The notes beneath the pieces are model-generated. The model was not told the DNA's origin. It ran no database searches and saw only the letters and a program-made list of their open reading frames with translations. From UBA9676 sp963730065 (GTDB lineage: Bacteria; Actinomycetota; Actinomycetes; Streptosporangiales; Streptosporangiaceae): 64,000 bases of DNA. The position numbers and the translations under genes were made by a program. Position 1 is the first letter of the stretch; each line of letters begins with the position of its first letter. Location of the stretch: the NCBI GenBank assembly GCA_963730065.1, contig CAVSQL010000014.1, positions 124,001 through 188,000 on the forward strand, read 5' to 3'. Shown in pieces: positions 7,382 to 14,846 of this stretch.

Positions 7382-8734
7382 CTAATGGGCTGGCAAGACG
7401 GGCCGGTGCCGGCCAGGGGACCCGCGAGCACCTCGGTGATGGGCTCGGCGGCGTGGGTCACGTCGCGAGGGGGCGATACCGGGCAGGTGCGCCCCGGCGC
7501 GGCGGTGCGTGACGTCGGCCGGGAGGCTGGCCGGCGTGGTTCCGCCGCCATTCCTGGCGGCGATGTTGGCGGCCGCGAGCAGGTCGCGGTGGCCGGTGTG
7601 CCCGCAGTTGGGGCACGAGAGCTGGCGACCTTTGGGTTTGGGGATACGGCTGGAGCAGGCGGGGCAGGTGGAGGAAGTGCTGCGCTCGTCTACCAGGGTC
7701 AGGCTGATCCCGGCGGCCTCGGCCTTGTCTTTCAGGACGGTGATCAGGTGGCCGATGCGCCAGTCGCGGGTGCGCTGATTGTGCCGCCGCCCGGCCTGCA
7801 GGTTCAGCACGCCGCGCGGGTCGCCGACGGCCAGGGTGCCGATCCGCTTCTCAACTGCCCAGGCAATGACGGTTGTGGCGGCCTCGTGCTGGGCTTGGCG
7901 GATCCGCCGCCGGTGTCGCGCCTCCACGAGGCGCTGGCGGCGGCGGTAATGCCGCCACCGGCGCGACCCTTTCTGCCCCGGCTTGGGCACGCGGCGGGCG
8001 GCCGCCCGCGCGCGGGCCTTGCGGTCGTGAAGGTGCATCCGATGCTCGGCGCGAATCGCCCGCCCCGACACCAGCAGTGCATCGCCCCCGGGCCCAGCTA
8101 CAGCGTAGGGATGGATAATGCCCAGATCGACCCCTGCGATCCTCCTCGAGTCCGGCTCCGATCCGGCGGGATATGCCGTTACCGGGATCTCCGCGGTCAC
8201 ATCTATCCACAGTCGCCCAGCTTCATACAGCAGCGTGACCGAGCGGATCTGCCCACGCGGATAGGGCACGTCCCGGTCCAGCCGTACTCGTAACGGTGGG
8301 CAGCCGCGGGTGACCGGGATCCGCAGCCGATTGCCTTCGAGTGTGAACCTGCCGTAATACCAGCGCACTGGCATCAGCGCCCGCCGCCGCCGCGGAAATC
8401 GCGCCCGCTGATCACCCTCGCGGCGGCGCTCGGCGGCGGCGAACCAGGCATCGGAGTAGCGGCGCAGCACCGACCGCGCTCCCTGGCTGTCTAACTCCCC
8501 GAAGCAGCCCGGCCCGGATCCGGCCAGTTCCCGGCACAGCGCTTGGTACGAGACCAGCGGCCGGTCCTGCCGGGCCCGCCGCCACGCGTTGAGCTCCAGC
8601 ACGGCCGCCCACAGATCGCCCGCCGAGACAAGAAGCCCCAGCAGGCGGCGCCGCTGTCCCCGGGTGACCCGCAGCCCTGCCCGGGCAGTGCGGTATACCA
8701 CCGGGGGCGTGCCAGATTCGCGGCGTCTGGGCAT
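7382..8734 (-). CDS. tnpB: TnpB-family RNA-guided endonuclease (orphan IS605/IS1341-type)
   Basis: The 450-residue protein has the TnpB layout: arginine-rich N-terminal and central helical part, RuvC I with Asp203 (AGVDLGIIHPYAV), RuvC II with Glu350 (LVDERSTSSTCPAC), a four-cysteine zinc finger (Cys357, 360, 374, 377) and RuvC III with Asp384 (GHRDLLAAANIAAR). All three acidic residues are present, so it may be active. TnpB proteins cut DNA next to a short motif, guided by an RNA from the element's 3' end. No TnpA transposase is adjacent, so mobility would need one in trans. The last 50 residues are a basic low-complexity tail. It lies between an MFS gene and the HTH-ClpN gene, both apparently whole. 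Confidence 0.88.
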   Translation of the reverse strand: MPRRRESGTPPVVYRTARAGLRVTRGQRRRLLGLLVSAGDLWAAVLELNAWRRARQDRPLVSYQALCRELAGSGPGCFGELDSQGARSVLRRYSDAWFAAAERRREGDQRARFPRRRRALMPVRWYYGRFTLEGNRLRIPVTRGCPPLRVRLDRDVPYPRGQIRSVTLLYEAGRLWIDVTAEIPVTAYPAGSEPDSRRIAGVDLGIIHPYAVAGPGGDALLVSGRAIRAEHRMHLHDRKARARAAARRVPKPGQKGSRRWRHYRRRQRLVEARHRRRIRQAQHEAATTVIAWAVEKRIGTLAVGDPRGVLNLQAGRRHNQRTRDWRIGHLITVLKDKAEAAGISLTLVDERSTSSTCPACSSRIPKPKGRQLSCPNCGHTGHRDLLAAANIAARNGGGTTPASLPADVTHRRAGAHLPGIAPSRRDPRRRAHHRGARGSPGRHRPVLPAH

Positions 8735-8831
8735 GTACCAAGCACATCATCGGGCACCGACATTCAACCTGTGACACGCTGACACCGAGCGTAATTTCAG
8801 CAGTCGCCAGTGGATGCGTCGGCGAGCGAAT

Positions 8832-8880
8832 CGTCAACCGTAAGTTGACGAAACCAGACTGCGTCAACCTATAATTGACG
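8832..8880 (+). promoter_or_regulatory. double palindromic operator within a leaderless promoter
   Basis: Two 19-bp palindromes sit 30 bp apart, start to start: CGTCAAC-N5-GTTGACG (8832-8850, perfect) and CGTCAAC-N5-ATTGACG (8862-8880, one mismatch). TTGACG in the first (8845-8850) serves as -35 and TATAAT in the second (8870-8875) as -10, 19 bp apart. The ATG of the next gene is at 8882, seven bases after the -10, so transcription should start at or next to the A of the ATG. The two sites cover both promoter boxes, so occupancy would silence the gene. Confidence 0.75.
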
Positions 8881-8881
8881 C

Positions 8882-9622
8882 ATGACGAACCCGACCGGCA
8901 GCACCGCTCCCATCCGGCTCGACGACCTCATCGAGGCCATCACGAAGGTCCACTCCGACCCGCTCGAGCAGCTTTCCGACGCGGTCAGCGCGGCCGACCA
9001 CCTTGGCGATGTGGCCGACCATCTGATCGGCCACTTCGTGGACCAGGCGCGGCGCTCGGGCGCGTCCTGGACGGAGATCGGCCGGAGCATGGGGGTCACC
9101 AAGCAGGCGGCCCAGAAACGGTTCGTCCCCAAGGACCCTGGGAGAGTGCTGGACCTCGATGCGGGCGAGGGATTCAGCCGGTTCACTGCGCGGGCGCGCA
9201 ACACCATAGTGGCGGCGCAGAACGACGCCCACGCGGCGGGCAACGACCTGATCCGCCCGGGGCACCTGGTTCTGGGGCTGCTGAGTGAGCAGGATTCCTT
9301 CGCGGTGAGATCGATCGTCGCACAGGGCGTGCAGCCGGACACCGTCCGGAAGGCAGTGACCGCGGCCCTGCCACCGGCGGCCGGCCCGGTGCCCGCGCTG
9401 ATCCCGTTCGATCAGCAGGCAAAGAAGGCGCTAGAGCTCAGCGTCCGGGAGGCGCTGCGGATGGGCCACAACTACGTTGGGACCGAGCACATTCTGCTCG
9501 CACTGCTGGAACTCGAAGACGGCGCCGGAGTGCTCACCGGACTTGGCCTCGACAAGGCGGCCACCGAGGCCTACGTCACCGCCGCCGTGGCCGCCGTGCT
9601 CTCCGTCCGCGAGCAGGATTGA
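8882..9622 (+). CDS. HTH plus Clp N-terminal (ClpN) repeat-domain protein
   Basis: A 246-residue protein. Residues about 1-80 hold a helix-turn-helix (SWTEIGRSMGVTKQAAQKRF); residues about 95-245 hold two Clp_N repeats (FSRFTARARNTIVAAQNDAHA with HLVLGLLSEQ, then FDQQAKKALELSVREALRMGHNYVGTEHILLALLE), the substrate- and adaptor-binding module of ClpC/ClpA. No AAA ATPase follows, so it cannot unfold proteins itself. A regulator that senses or presents Clp clients is plausible. The start is fixed by a promoter leaving no room for a leader. The palindromes over that promoter suggest autoregulation through the HTH. Confidence 0.85.
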   Translation: MTNPTGSTAPIRLDDLIEAITKVHSDPLEQLSDAVSAADHLGDVADHLIGHFVDQARRSGASWTEIGRSMGVTKQAAQKRFVPKDPGRVLDLDAGEGFSRFTARARNTIVAAQNDAHAAGNDLIRPGHLVLGLLSEQDSFAVRSIVAQGVQPDTVRKAVTAALPPAAGPVPALIPFDQQAKKALELSVREALRMGHNYVGTEHILLALLELEDGAGVLTGLGLDKAATEAYVTAAVAAVLSVREQD

Positions 9623-9689
9623 CCCCTGTGGGTGAGCCTGGGTCGGTAACCGATGTGACGGGACCGGCCAAATTCGGGAGCATAGGCGC

Positions 9690-11015
9690 ATGCCAACGCA
9701 GTTCGATCCCCCCTCGGGGACCCGTGACTTCCTTGCCCGCGAGTTCGAGACCCGGGAGCGGGCGTTCTCGGTCATCCGGTCGGTCTTTTCCAGCTACGGG
9801 TTCGAGCCGCTCGCCACCCCGGCCTTCGAGCGGCTCGATGTGCTCATGGGCAAGTACGGCGAGGACGGCGACAAGCTTATCTTCAAGATCTTGCGCCGCG
9901 GCGAGCACGAGGAAACCGGCGAGGCCGACCTGGCCTTGCGCTATGACATGACGGTGCCGCTGGCGCGGGTGGCCGCGGCCTACGGTAGCCAGCTGCCGGT
10001 TCCGTACAAGCGCTACGCGCTCGGCCCGGTCTGGCGCGCGGACCGGCCGGGCCGGGGCCGGTACCGCGAGTTCACCCAGTGCGACGTGGACACCCTCGGC
10101 TCCACCTCGGCGCTGGCCGACGCGGAAGTCATCTGCGCGGTGCATGACGTGCTCGCCCGGCTGGGGATCGGCGGCTTCCGCTTCCTGCTCAACTCCCGCC
10201 GCGTGCTCGCTGGCCTGCTGGAGGCCTTCGGCGTCCCGGCCGGCCTGGGAGCCGGGGTCCTGATCACCCTCGACAAGCTGGACAAGTCCGGGCCGGCCGA
10301 GGTCGCCAGCGAGCTCGTGGAGCGCGGGCTGCCCGCGGAGAGTGCCACCAAGCTGGTCGGCGCGATGGTCGCTGACGACGCGGCAGAACGGATCAGGGAC
10401 GCGCTCAAATCGAACGAGGAAGGCTCCGCTGGGCTGTACGAGGTCGACGCGGTGCTGTCCCTGCTCGCCGGTCAGCTGCCCGCTGGGCGGGTGGTGTTCG
10501 CGCCCGCGATGGTGCGCGGGCTGAGCTACTACACCGGGCCGATCTGGGAGGTGGCGGCCGAAGGCGTGCCGGGCTCGATCGCGGGCGGCGGCCGCTACGA
10601 CCACCTCATCGAGCAGCTCGGCGGGCCCGACGTGCCCGCGACCGGCGGCTCGCTCGGCATCGAGCGCCTCCTCCTGCTGCTGCCCGCGGCGGAAGGGCAC
10701 AGCAGGCTGGATGTGGCGGTCACGGTCATGGACCAGCACTATGCGGGGCGCAGCTTCGCGTTCGCCGCGGCGGCCCGGTCGGCCGGGCTGCGGGCGGGCG
10801 TCTACCTGGGTGCGTCCGGCAAACTCGGCCGTCAGCTCAAATGGGCCAGCGACCGGGGGGCCCGCTGGTCGCTGATCTATGGCGGCGCGGAGGAGGAGGC
10901 GGGTGCCGTCACCGTGCGGGACATGACCACCGGCGAGCAGAGCTTGGTTCCCGTCGGCGAGCTGGCCGAAGGCCTCGCCCGGCTGGCCCGCCAGGCCGCG
11001 TCCGGAGCCAGCTAG
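9690..11015 (+). CDS. hisS: histidine--tRNA ligase, divergent class
   Basis: Charges tRNA-His. The 441-residue class II synthetase shows motif 1 region FDPPSGTRDFLAREF, motif 2 YKRYALGPVWRADRPGRGRYREF, the histidine motifs RGLSYYTGPIWEV and AGGGRYDHLI, motif 3 GGSLGIERLLLL, and a C-terminal anticodon-binding domain (VAVTVMDQHYAGRSF). In most bacterial enzymes the first histidine motif reads RGLDYY; here it is RGLSYY, so this may be a second, divergent HisRS. ATG 9690 has GGGAG upstream. It follows the HTH-ClpN gene by 67 bases in the same direction. Confidence 0.88.
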   Translation: MPTQFDPPSGTRDFLAREFETRERAFSVIRSVFSSYGFEPLATPAFERLDVLMGKYGEDGDKLIFKILRRGEHEETGEADLALRYDMTVPLARVAAAYGSQLPVPYKRYALGPVWRADRPGRGRYREFTQCDVDTLGSTSALADAEVICAVHDVLARLGIGGFRFLLNSRRVLAGLLEAFGVPAGLGAGVLITLDKLDKSGPAEVASELVERGLPAESATKLVGAMVADDAAERIRDALKSNEEGSAGLYEVDAVLSLLAGQLPAGRVVFAPAMVRGLSYYTGPIWEVAAEGVPGSIAGGGRYDHLIEQLGGPDVPATGGSLGIERLLLLLPAAEGHSRLDVAVTVMDQHYAGRSFAFAAAARSAGLRAGVYLGASGKLGRQLKWASDRGARWSLIYGGAEEEAGAVTVRDMTTGEQSLVPVGELAEGLARLARQAASGAS

Positions 11016-11078
11016 GGCAGCGGCTCCCGTTTCAGCGCGGCTGCTGATCGCCCGGCTTCCGGGCGCTCCGGCCGCGAC

Positions 11079-11534
11079 CTACACGAAGAGCACCTCGGCG
11101 TCATGCGGCTCGTTCTCAACGAGACAGTCGCAGGTCGGGCAGTACCAGCGGGCCTCGATCGGAGTGCCGCAGCCGAGGTGCCGGGGCACATCCGCCGGGT
11201 CGGTGTGCTTCGCTCCCCAGTGGGCCAGCAGGCGCAGCGCCCCGGCCAGCTCCCTGCCTTCGGCGGTGAGCTGGTAGGCGGCCCGGGGCGGCCGCTCGGA
11301 ATAGGGCCGGGCCACCAGCAGTCCGTCGCGTTCGAGCCGCTTGAGCCGTTCGGACAAGGTGTTCGCGGCGATGCCGGGGATCTGGCCGAGAAGATCGTTG
11401 AACCGGCCCGGGCCGGCCAGCAGCGCCTCCACCACCAGCAGCGTCCAGCGGTCACCGACCCTGGCCAGCGCCTCGGCGAGCGGGGACGAGCCATGCTCCG
11501 ATTCAGCCATGAGCCGATCGTAGCCGGTTGACAT
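11079..11534 (-). CDS. HxlR-family transcriptional regulator with C-terminal zinc ribbon
   Basis: A 151-residue MarR/HxlR-type winged helix protein: VGDRWTLLVVEALLAGPGRF, NTLSERLKRLERDGLLVARP and YQLTAEGRELAGAL. The last 45 residues carry cysteines (LGCGTPIEARWYCPTCDCL) likely to bind zinc, longer than a minimal HxlR. ATG 11534 is preferred because TACTAT (11546-11551, minus strand) lies 11 bases upstream, implying an almost leaderless message; a second ATG is at 11510. It is divergent from an HtrA-like gene and shares a 27-bp palindromic operator with it, suggesting it controls both. Confidence 0.85.
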   Translation of the reverse strand: MSTGYDRLMAESEHGSSPLAEALARVGDRWTLLVVEALLAGPGRFNDLLGQIPGIAANTLSERLKRLERDGLLVARPYSERPPRAAYQLTAEGRELAGALRLLAHWGAKHTDPADVPRHLGCGTPIEARWYCPTCDCLVENEPHDAEVLFV

Positions 11535-11546
11535 GCCGATGGTTGA

Positions 11547-11573
11547 TAGTAAGTTGCAAGTTACTACTTACTA
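11547..11573. promoter_or_regulatory. 27-bp palindromic operator between hxlR-type and htrA-type genes
   Basis: Perfect 8-bp arms TAGTAAGT (11547-11554) and ACTTACTA (11566-11573) flank 11 bases that contain another AAGTT repeat. The region is AT-rich in a G/C-rich surrounding and lies between the two divergent start codons. It overlaps the presumed -10 of the regulator and precedes the AGAGG ribosome site of the protease gene. Confidence 0.65.
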
Positions 11574-11586
11574 AGAGGTGGCGGCG

Positions 11587-12498
11587 ATGACAATTCTCGA
11601 CGAGATCCAGGCAGGCATCAGTCAGGTAGCCGAGGGCGCGGGAGCCTCGGTAGTCGGCATCGGGCAGCGCTGGGGCGTGGGCTCGGGCGTTGTGCTCGGG
11701 GAGGGGCGGGTGCTGACCAACGCGCACAACGTGCGCGGCGACCAGGTAACGGTCACCTTCGCGGACGGGCGCACCGCCGAGGGGACCGTGGCCGGGCACG
11801 ACATCGACGGCGACATCGCCGTCATCGAGGTCGACACCGGCGACGCACCCGCGCTGCCCTGGGCCACCGGTGCGGCCCCCGGGATCGGCACGCCCGTGTT
11901 CGCTCTGGCCAACCCGGGCGGGCGCGGGCTGCGGGCGACGTTCGGGTTCGTGTCCGGCGTCGAGCGCACCTTCCGCGGTCCCCGCGGCCGGCGTATCACC
12001 GGCAGCCTCGAGCACACCGCTCCGCTGCTGCCCGGATCCTCGGGCGGCCCGGTCCTCGACGCCGGGGGGCAGCTACTCGGGATCAACACGAACCGGCTCG
12101 GCGAGGGCTTCTACCTGGCCATCCCGGCCGACGACGCGCTACGGGGCCGGGCCGACGCGCTCGGCCGCGGTGAGTCCGCGGCGCCGCCGCCGCGGCTGGG
12201 CATCGCCATCACGCCGGGCCACGTGGCCCGGCGGATGCGGCGCGCGGTCGGCCTGCCCGACGCCGACGGTGTGCTGATCCGTGAGGTGGGCGAGGGCACT
12301 CCGGCCGCCCGGGCCGGCCTCACCTCGGGCGACCTGATAGTGGCGGCCGCGGGCCAGCCGGTACGCAGCCCGGATGACCTGTTCGACGCGCTCCAGGGGG
12401 CGGGCGGCGCCATCGAGCTCCGCATCGTGCGCGGCACCGACGAACGGACGATTCAGGTGGCGTTCACCGAGAACGGCCAGCCGGGCCAGGAGGCATAA
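11587..12498 (+). CDS. HtrA/DegP-like trypsin-fold serine protease with PDZ domain, cytosolic
   Basis: A 303-residue S1C-type protease. The triad is visible: His in VLTNAHNV, Asp in DGDIAVIE and Ser in LLPGSSGGPVLD. A PDZ domain follows (VLIREVGEGTPAARAGLTSGDLIVAA). No signal peptide or membrane anchor is present, unlike most HtrA proteins, so it should act in the cytosol. ATG 11587 is chosen over GTG 11578 because AGAGG sits seven bases before it. It shares an operator with the divergent HxlR regulator, suggesting induction by the regulator's signal. Confidence 0.87.
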   Translation: MTILDEIQAGISQVAEGAGASVVGIGQRWGVGSGVVLGEGRVLTNAHNVRGDQVTVTFADGRTAEGTVAGHDIDGDIAVIEVDTGDAPALPWATGAAPGIGTPVFALANPGGRGLRATFGFVSGVERTFRGPRGRRITGSLEHTAPLLPGSSGGPVLDAGGQLLGINTNRLGEGFYLAIPADDALRGRADALGRGESAAPPPRLGIAITPGHVARRMRRAVGLPDADGVLIREVGEGTPAARAGLTSGDLIVAAAGQPVRSPDDLFDALQGAGGAIELRIVRGTDERTIQVAFTENGQPGQEA

Positions 12499-12616
12499 AG
12501 CCCAATCCCGCGGCCGCCTGGGCCGCCCGGCTCGGCACCGCCAAACTGTCGTACCCCCTCAGGACAATGTCAATGACAGCGTCCGACAAGGGCGGTCCGC
12601 CAGCGAGGAGGATGTC

Positions 12617-12820
12617 ATGCATCCGGTGACGACCCAGGCCATCGCCGCGGAGCGGATCAGGGAGTTTCAGGCCCAGGCCGCCGCGGCGGGGCGCACCCGC
12701 CAGCTCCGCCGCTCCCGGCCGGCCGGACGCGTCTGGCTGTTCATGGGCGTCCTGCGTTCCCGGCCCGCCCCGGCCGCCCGGCCCGCGCACCGCGGGATGC
12801 GCGGCCCCCGGGCGGCCTGA
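12617..12820 (+). CDS. small conserved actinobacterial protein, 67 aa
   Basis: Begins MHPVTTQAIAAERIREFQAQAAAAG, a pattern that recurs in short proteins of unknown function in actinobacteria, then an Arg-rich stretch and a hydrophobic WLFMGVL. The Shine-Dalgarno is excellent (AGCGAGGAGGAT, ending three bases before ATG). A small palindrome TGTCA-A-TGACA lies about 45 bases upstream. Its function is unknown. Confidence 0.7.
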   Translation: MHPVTTQAIAAERIREFQAQAAAAGRTRQLRRSRPAGRVWLFMGVLRSRPAPAARPAHRGMRGPRAA

Positions 12821-12911
12821 CCGGTCAACCGTCCGGGAATGACCGCCGGCGAGCCGGCCACGGTCCCGGCCAGCGGGCGCCTTGACATCTGAGCTCACGG
12901 GATGTCTTGAC

Positions 12912-12928
12912 CTTCGCCTTGGGCGAAG
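12912..12928. terminator. hairpin between convergent genes
   Basis: Arms CTTCGCC (12912-12918) and GGCGAAG (12922-12928) with a three-base loop, in the gap between the small gene ending at 12820 and the acylphosphatase gene ending at 12998. It could stop transcription from both sides. There is no U-tract, as is common in actinobacteria. Confidence 0.4.
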
Positions 12929-12997
12929 CCGCACAGTGGCCCCAGGGCAGCGAGCCCGACTGCGACTTCGCGGTCCCCATCAGCGGACCGGGCGCCG

Positions 12998-13264
12998 CTA
13001 CCTGATCAGGAACGTGGTCAGGCCCTCGGGCTGCTCGGCCCGCACCGCGACGTGGGCCACCACGGCCCGCGAAGGGCCGCGGCGCGCCCACGCCACCAGG
13101 CGGTCAACGTCCTCGGCGCGCCCTTCGAAGACCGCCTCCACCTGGCCGTCGGGCAGGTTGCGCACCCACCCGCCCACCCCGTGCGCCAGCGCCATCCGCT
13201 GGCAGGTGTCGCGGAAGAAGACGCCCTGAACACGCCCGGAGATCAGGACCCGGTAGCGGATCAC
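12998..13264 (-). CDS. acyP: acylphosphatase
   Basis: An 88-residue alpha/beta protein that hydrolyses carboxyl-phosphate bonds. The signature GRVQGVFFRDTC carries the phosphate-binding arginine and GGWVRNLPDG carries the catalytic asparagine; the C-terminal half (VEAVFEGRAEDVDRLVAWARRGP) also fits. It starts nine bases after the lipB stop on the same strand, so it is probably the second gene of a lipB-acyP transcript. Confidence 0.92.
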   Translation of the reverse strand: MIRYRVLISGRVQGVFFRDTCQRMALAHGVGGWVRNLPDGQVEAVFEGRAEDVDRLVAWARRGPSRAVVAHVAVRAEQPEGLTTFLIR

Positions 13265-13273
13265 GATCGGACG

Positions 13274-14011
13274 CTACGGCGTGGCCGCCTCCGCCGGGCG
13301 CAGGCCGGGGTCGGCCGCCAGCGGGTCCGTGCCCTCGACGCTGTACCACGTGGTCGCGCCGAGCACCTCGGCGAGATGACGCTCCACCGTGTCCAGCATC
13401 TCGGTGACGGTGATGGTGCGGCCGGTCTCGGCGGACAGGCTGGTCACCCCGGCGTCCCGGATGCCGCAGGGCACGATGCGGTCGAACCAGCTGAGGTCGC
13501 AGTTGCAGTTGAGCGCGAAACCGTGCATCGCCACCCCGCGCGACACCCGGATGCCGATCGCCGCCACCTTGCGGTCGAGCGTGCTGCCGGGGCCGCGTCC
13601 ACCGGTGAGCCACACCCCGCTGCGCCCCTCCACCCGGGTGGTGGTCACGCCGGTGTCGGCGCAGGCCCGGATCAGCGCCTCCTCGATGGCCCGCACGTAC
13701 GCGATCACATCGACCGGTTCGGCGAGCGTGACGATCGGGTAGCCGACGAGCTGGCCCGGCCCGTGCCAGGTGATCTTGCCGCCCCGGTCCACGTCGATCA
13801 CCGGTATGCCCGGGTCGGTGAGCGGACGGTCGAGCTGGCTCGTCCGCCGTCCGGCCGTGTAGACGGGCGTGTGCTCCAGCATCAGGCACGTGTCGGGAAT
13901 CTCCCCGCTCACACGCCATGCGTGCAGGCGCTGCTGCAGATCCCAGCCGTCGAGGTAGGGAACCGCATGGGCGCCGAAGCCGGCCCGGGCAAAAACGAGC
14001 TCGCCGTTCAC
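13274..14011 (-). CDS. lipB: octanoyl-[acyl-carrier-protein]-protein N-octanoyltransferase
   Basis: Moves octanoyl groups from ACP to lipoyl domains, the step before LipA. The 245-residue protein has GGKITWHGPGQLVGYP with the conserved histidine, the lysine region RKVAAIGIRVSRGVAMHG, and FDRIVPCGI with the catalytic cysteine. GTG 14011 is the start. acyP follows directly. SucB encoded nearby is a substrate. Confidence 0.95.
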   Translation of the reverse strand: MNGELVFARAGFGAHAVPYLDGWDLQQRLHAWRVSGEIPDTCLMLEHTPVYTAGRRTSQLDRPLTDPGIPVIDVDRGGKITWHGPGQLVGYPIVTLAEPVDVIAYVRAIEEALIRACADTGVTTTRVEGRSGVWLTGGRGPGSTLDRKVAAIGIRVSRGVAMHGFALNCNCDLSWFDRIVPCGIRDAGVTSLSAETGRTITVTEMLDTVERHLAEVLGATTWYSVEGTDPLAADPGLRPAEAATP

Positions 14012-14165
14012 GCCGTCAGCTTATCCCCGCATGACATCCCACCTGCGCGGCCTTGGGCCGGCTCGTAGGAAGCTTGAGGCCAGATCTTTGCCGCCGCCCA
14101 GGACGGGGGATTACATCAGAGAGCCCGGGGATTACCCCTAAGGGGACTGTGAGGGAGGTTGGCCG

Positions 14166-14825
14166 GTGCTGAATGAGGCCGAGCTGAACCGGACGGGCGG
14201 ACCCGAACCCGCTGGGCTCGGTCGCGCCCTGATCACCGTCGCCGGGGAGCGCAGCGGTTTGCGCCGTCGGCTCCTCATCGGGGCCGCCCTGGTTTGCGCG
14301 GTCGGGCTGGCGGCCTGGATCGGCGTGCTCGCCGTCACCCTGCCCTGGCGTTACCGGGCCGGTGGCTGGAGCGCGGCCTGGGTCGGTTTTGACGGTGTGC
14401 TGTTCTTCGCGTTCGCGGCCACCGCGTGGGCGGCGTGGCGCCGCCGCCAGATACTTATCCTCTGCCTGATCGTGGTGGCCACCCTGCTCTGCTGTGACGC
14501 GTGGTTCGACACCACCCTGGACTGGGGCACTCCCGGCTTCACCGCCAGCCTCACGCTGGCGCTCCTGGTCGAGCTGCCGCTGGCGGTGCTGGCGGTCGTC
14601 GGCGCCCGGCGGCTGCTGCGGCTCACGTTCAGCCGGCTCGACGCGCTGCGCGGCAACACCGGCCCGGTGCCACCGTTCTGGAAGGTCCCGCTGTTCGGTG
14701 ACTACTCGGCCGGGGAGGGTTACCGCCACCTGTTCTACCCGCCGCCGGGGCAGCCGGACGAGTCAGCACCGGCGGGGGCCGGGCCGGACGAGTCAGCACC
14801 GGGTCCGGGCGGCCGGGCGGCATAA
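14166..14825 (+). CDS. four-TM integral membrane protein, unknown function
   Basis: A 219-residue protein with hydrophobic segments near residues 37-57, 76-95, 99-118 and 125-145. Conserved-looking stretches are AATAWAAWRRRQILILCLIVVATLLCCDAWFD. Proteins of this pattern are common and uncharacterised in actinobacteria. The C-terminus is cytosolic with a repeated PDESAP motif. GTG 14166 has GGGAGG upstream. Convergent with the epimerase gene. Confidence 0.75.
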   Translation: MLNEAELNRTGGPEPAGLGRALITVAGERSGLRRRLLIGAALVCAVGLAAWIGVLAVTLPWRYRAGGWSAAWVGFDGVLFFAFAATAWAAWRRRQILILCLIVVATLLCCDAWFDTTLDWGTPGFTASLTLALLVELPLAVLAVVGARRLLRLTFSRLDALRGNTGPVPPFWKVPLFGDYSAGEGYRHLFYPPPGQPDESAPAGAGPDESAPGPGGRAA

Positions 14826-14846
14826 CGGCCGCGATCACAGCCTGCC

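Noticed and set aside
9203..9220. CCATAGTGGCGGCGC similarity to the palindrome at 30757
   Set aside because: It is ordinary coding sequence (Ile-Val-Ala-Ala codons) without the second arm.
12825..12980. 51-codon minus-strand frame after the acylphosphatase gene
   Set aside because: It overlaps a hairpin that looks like the shared terminator and has no ribosome site.
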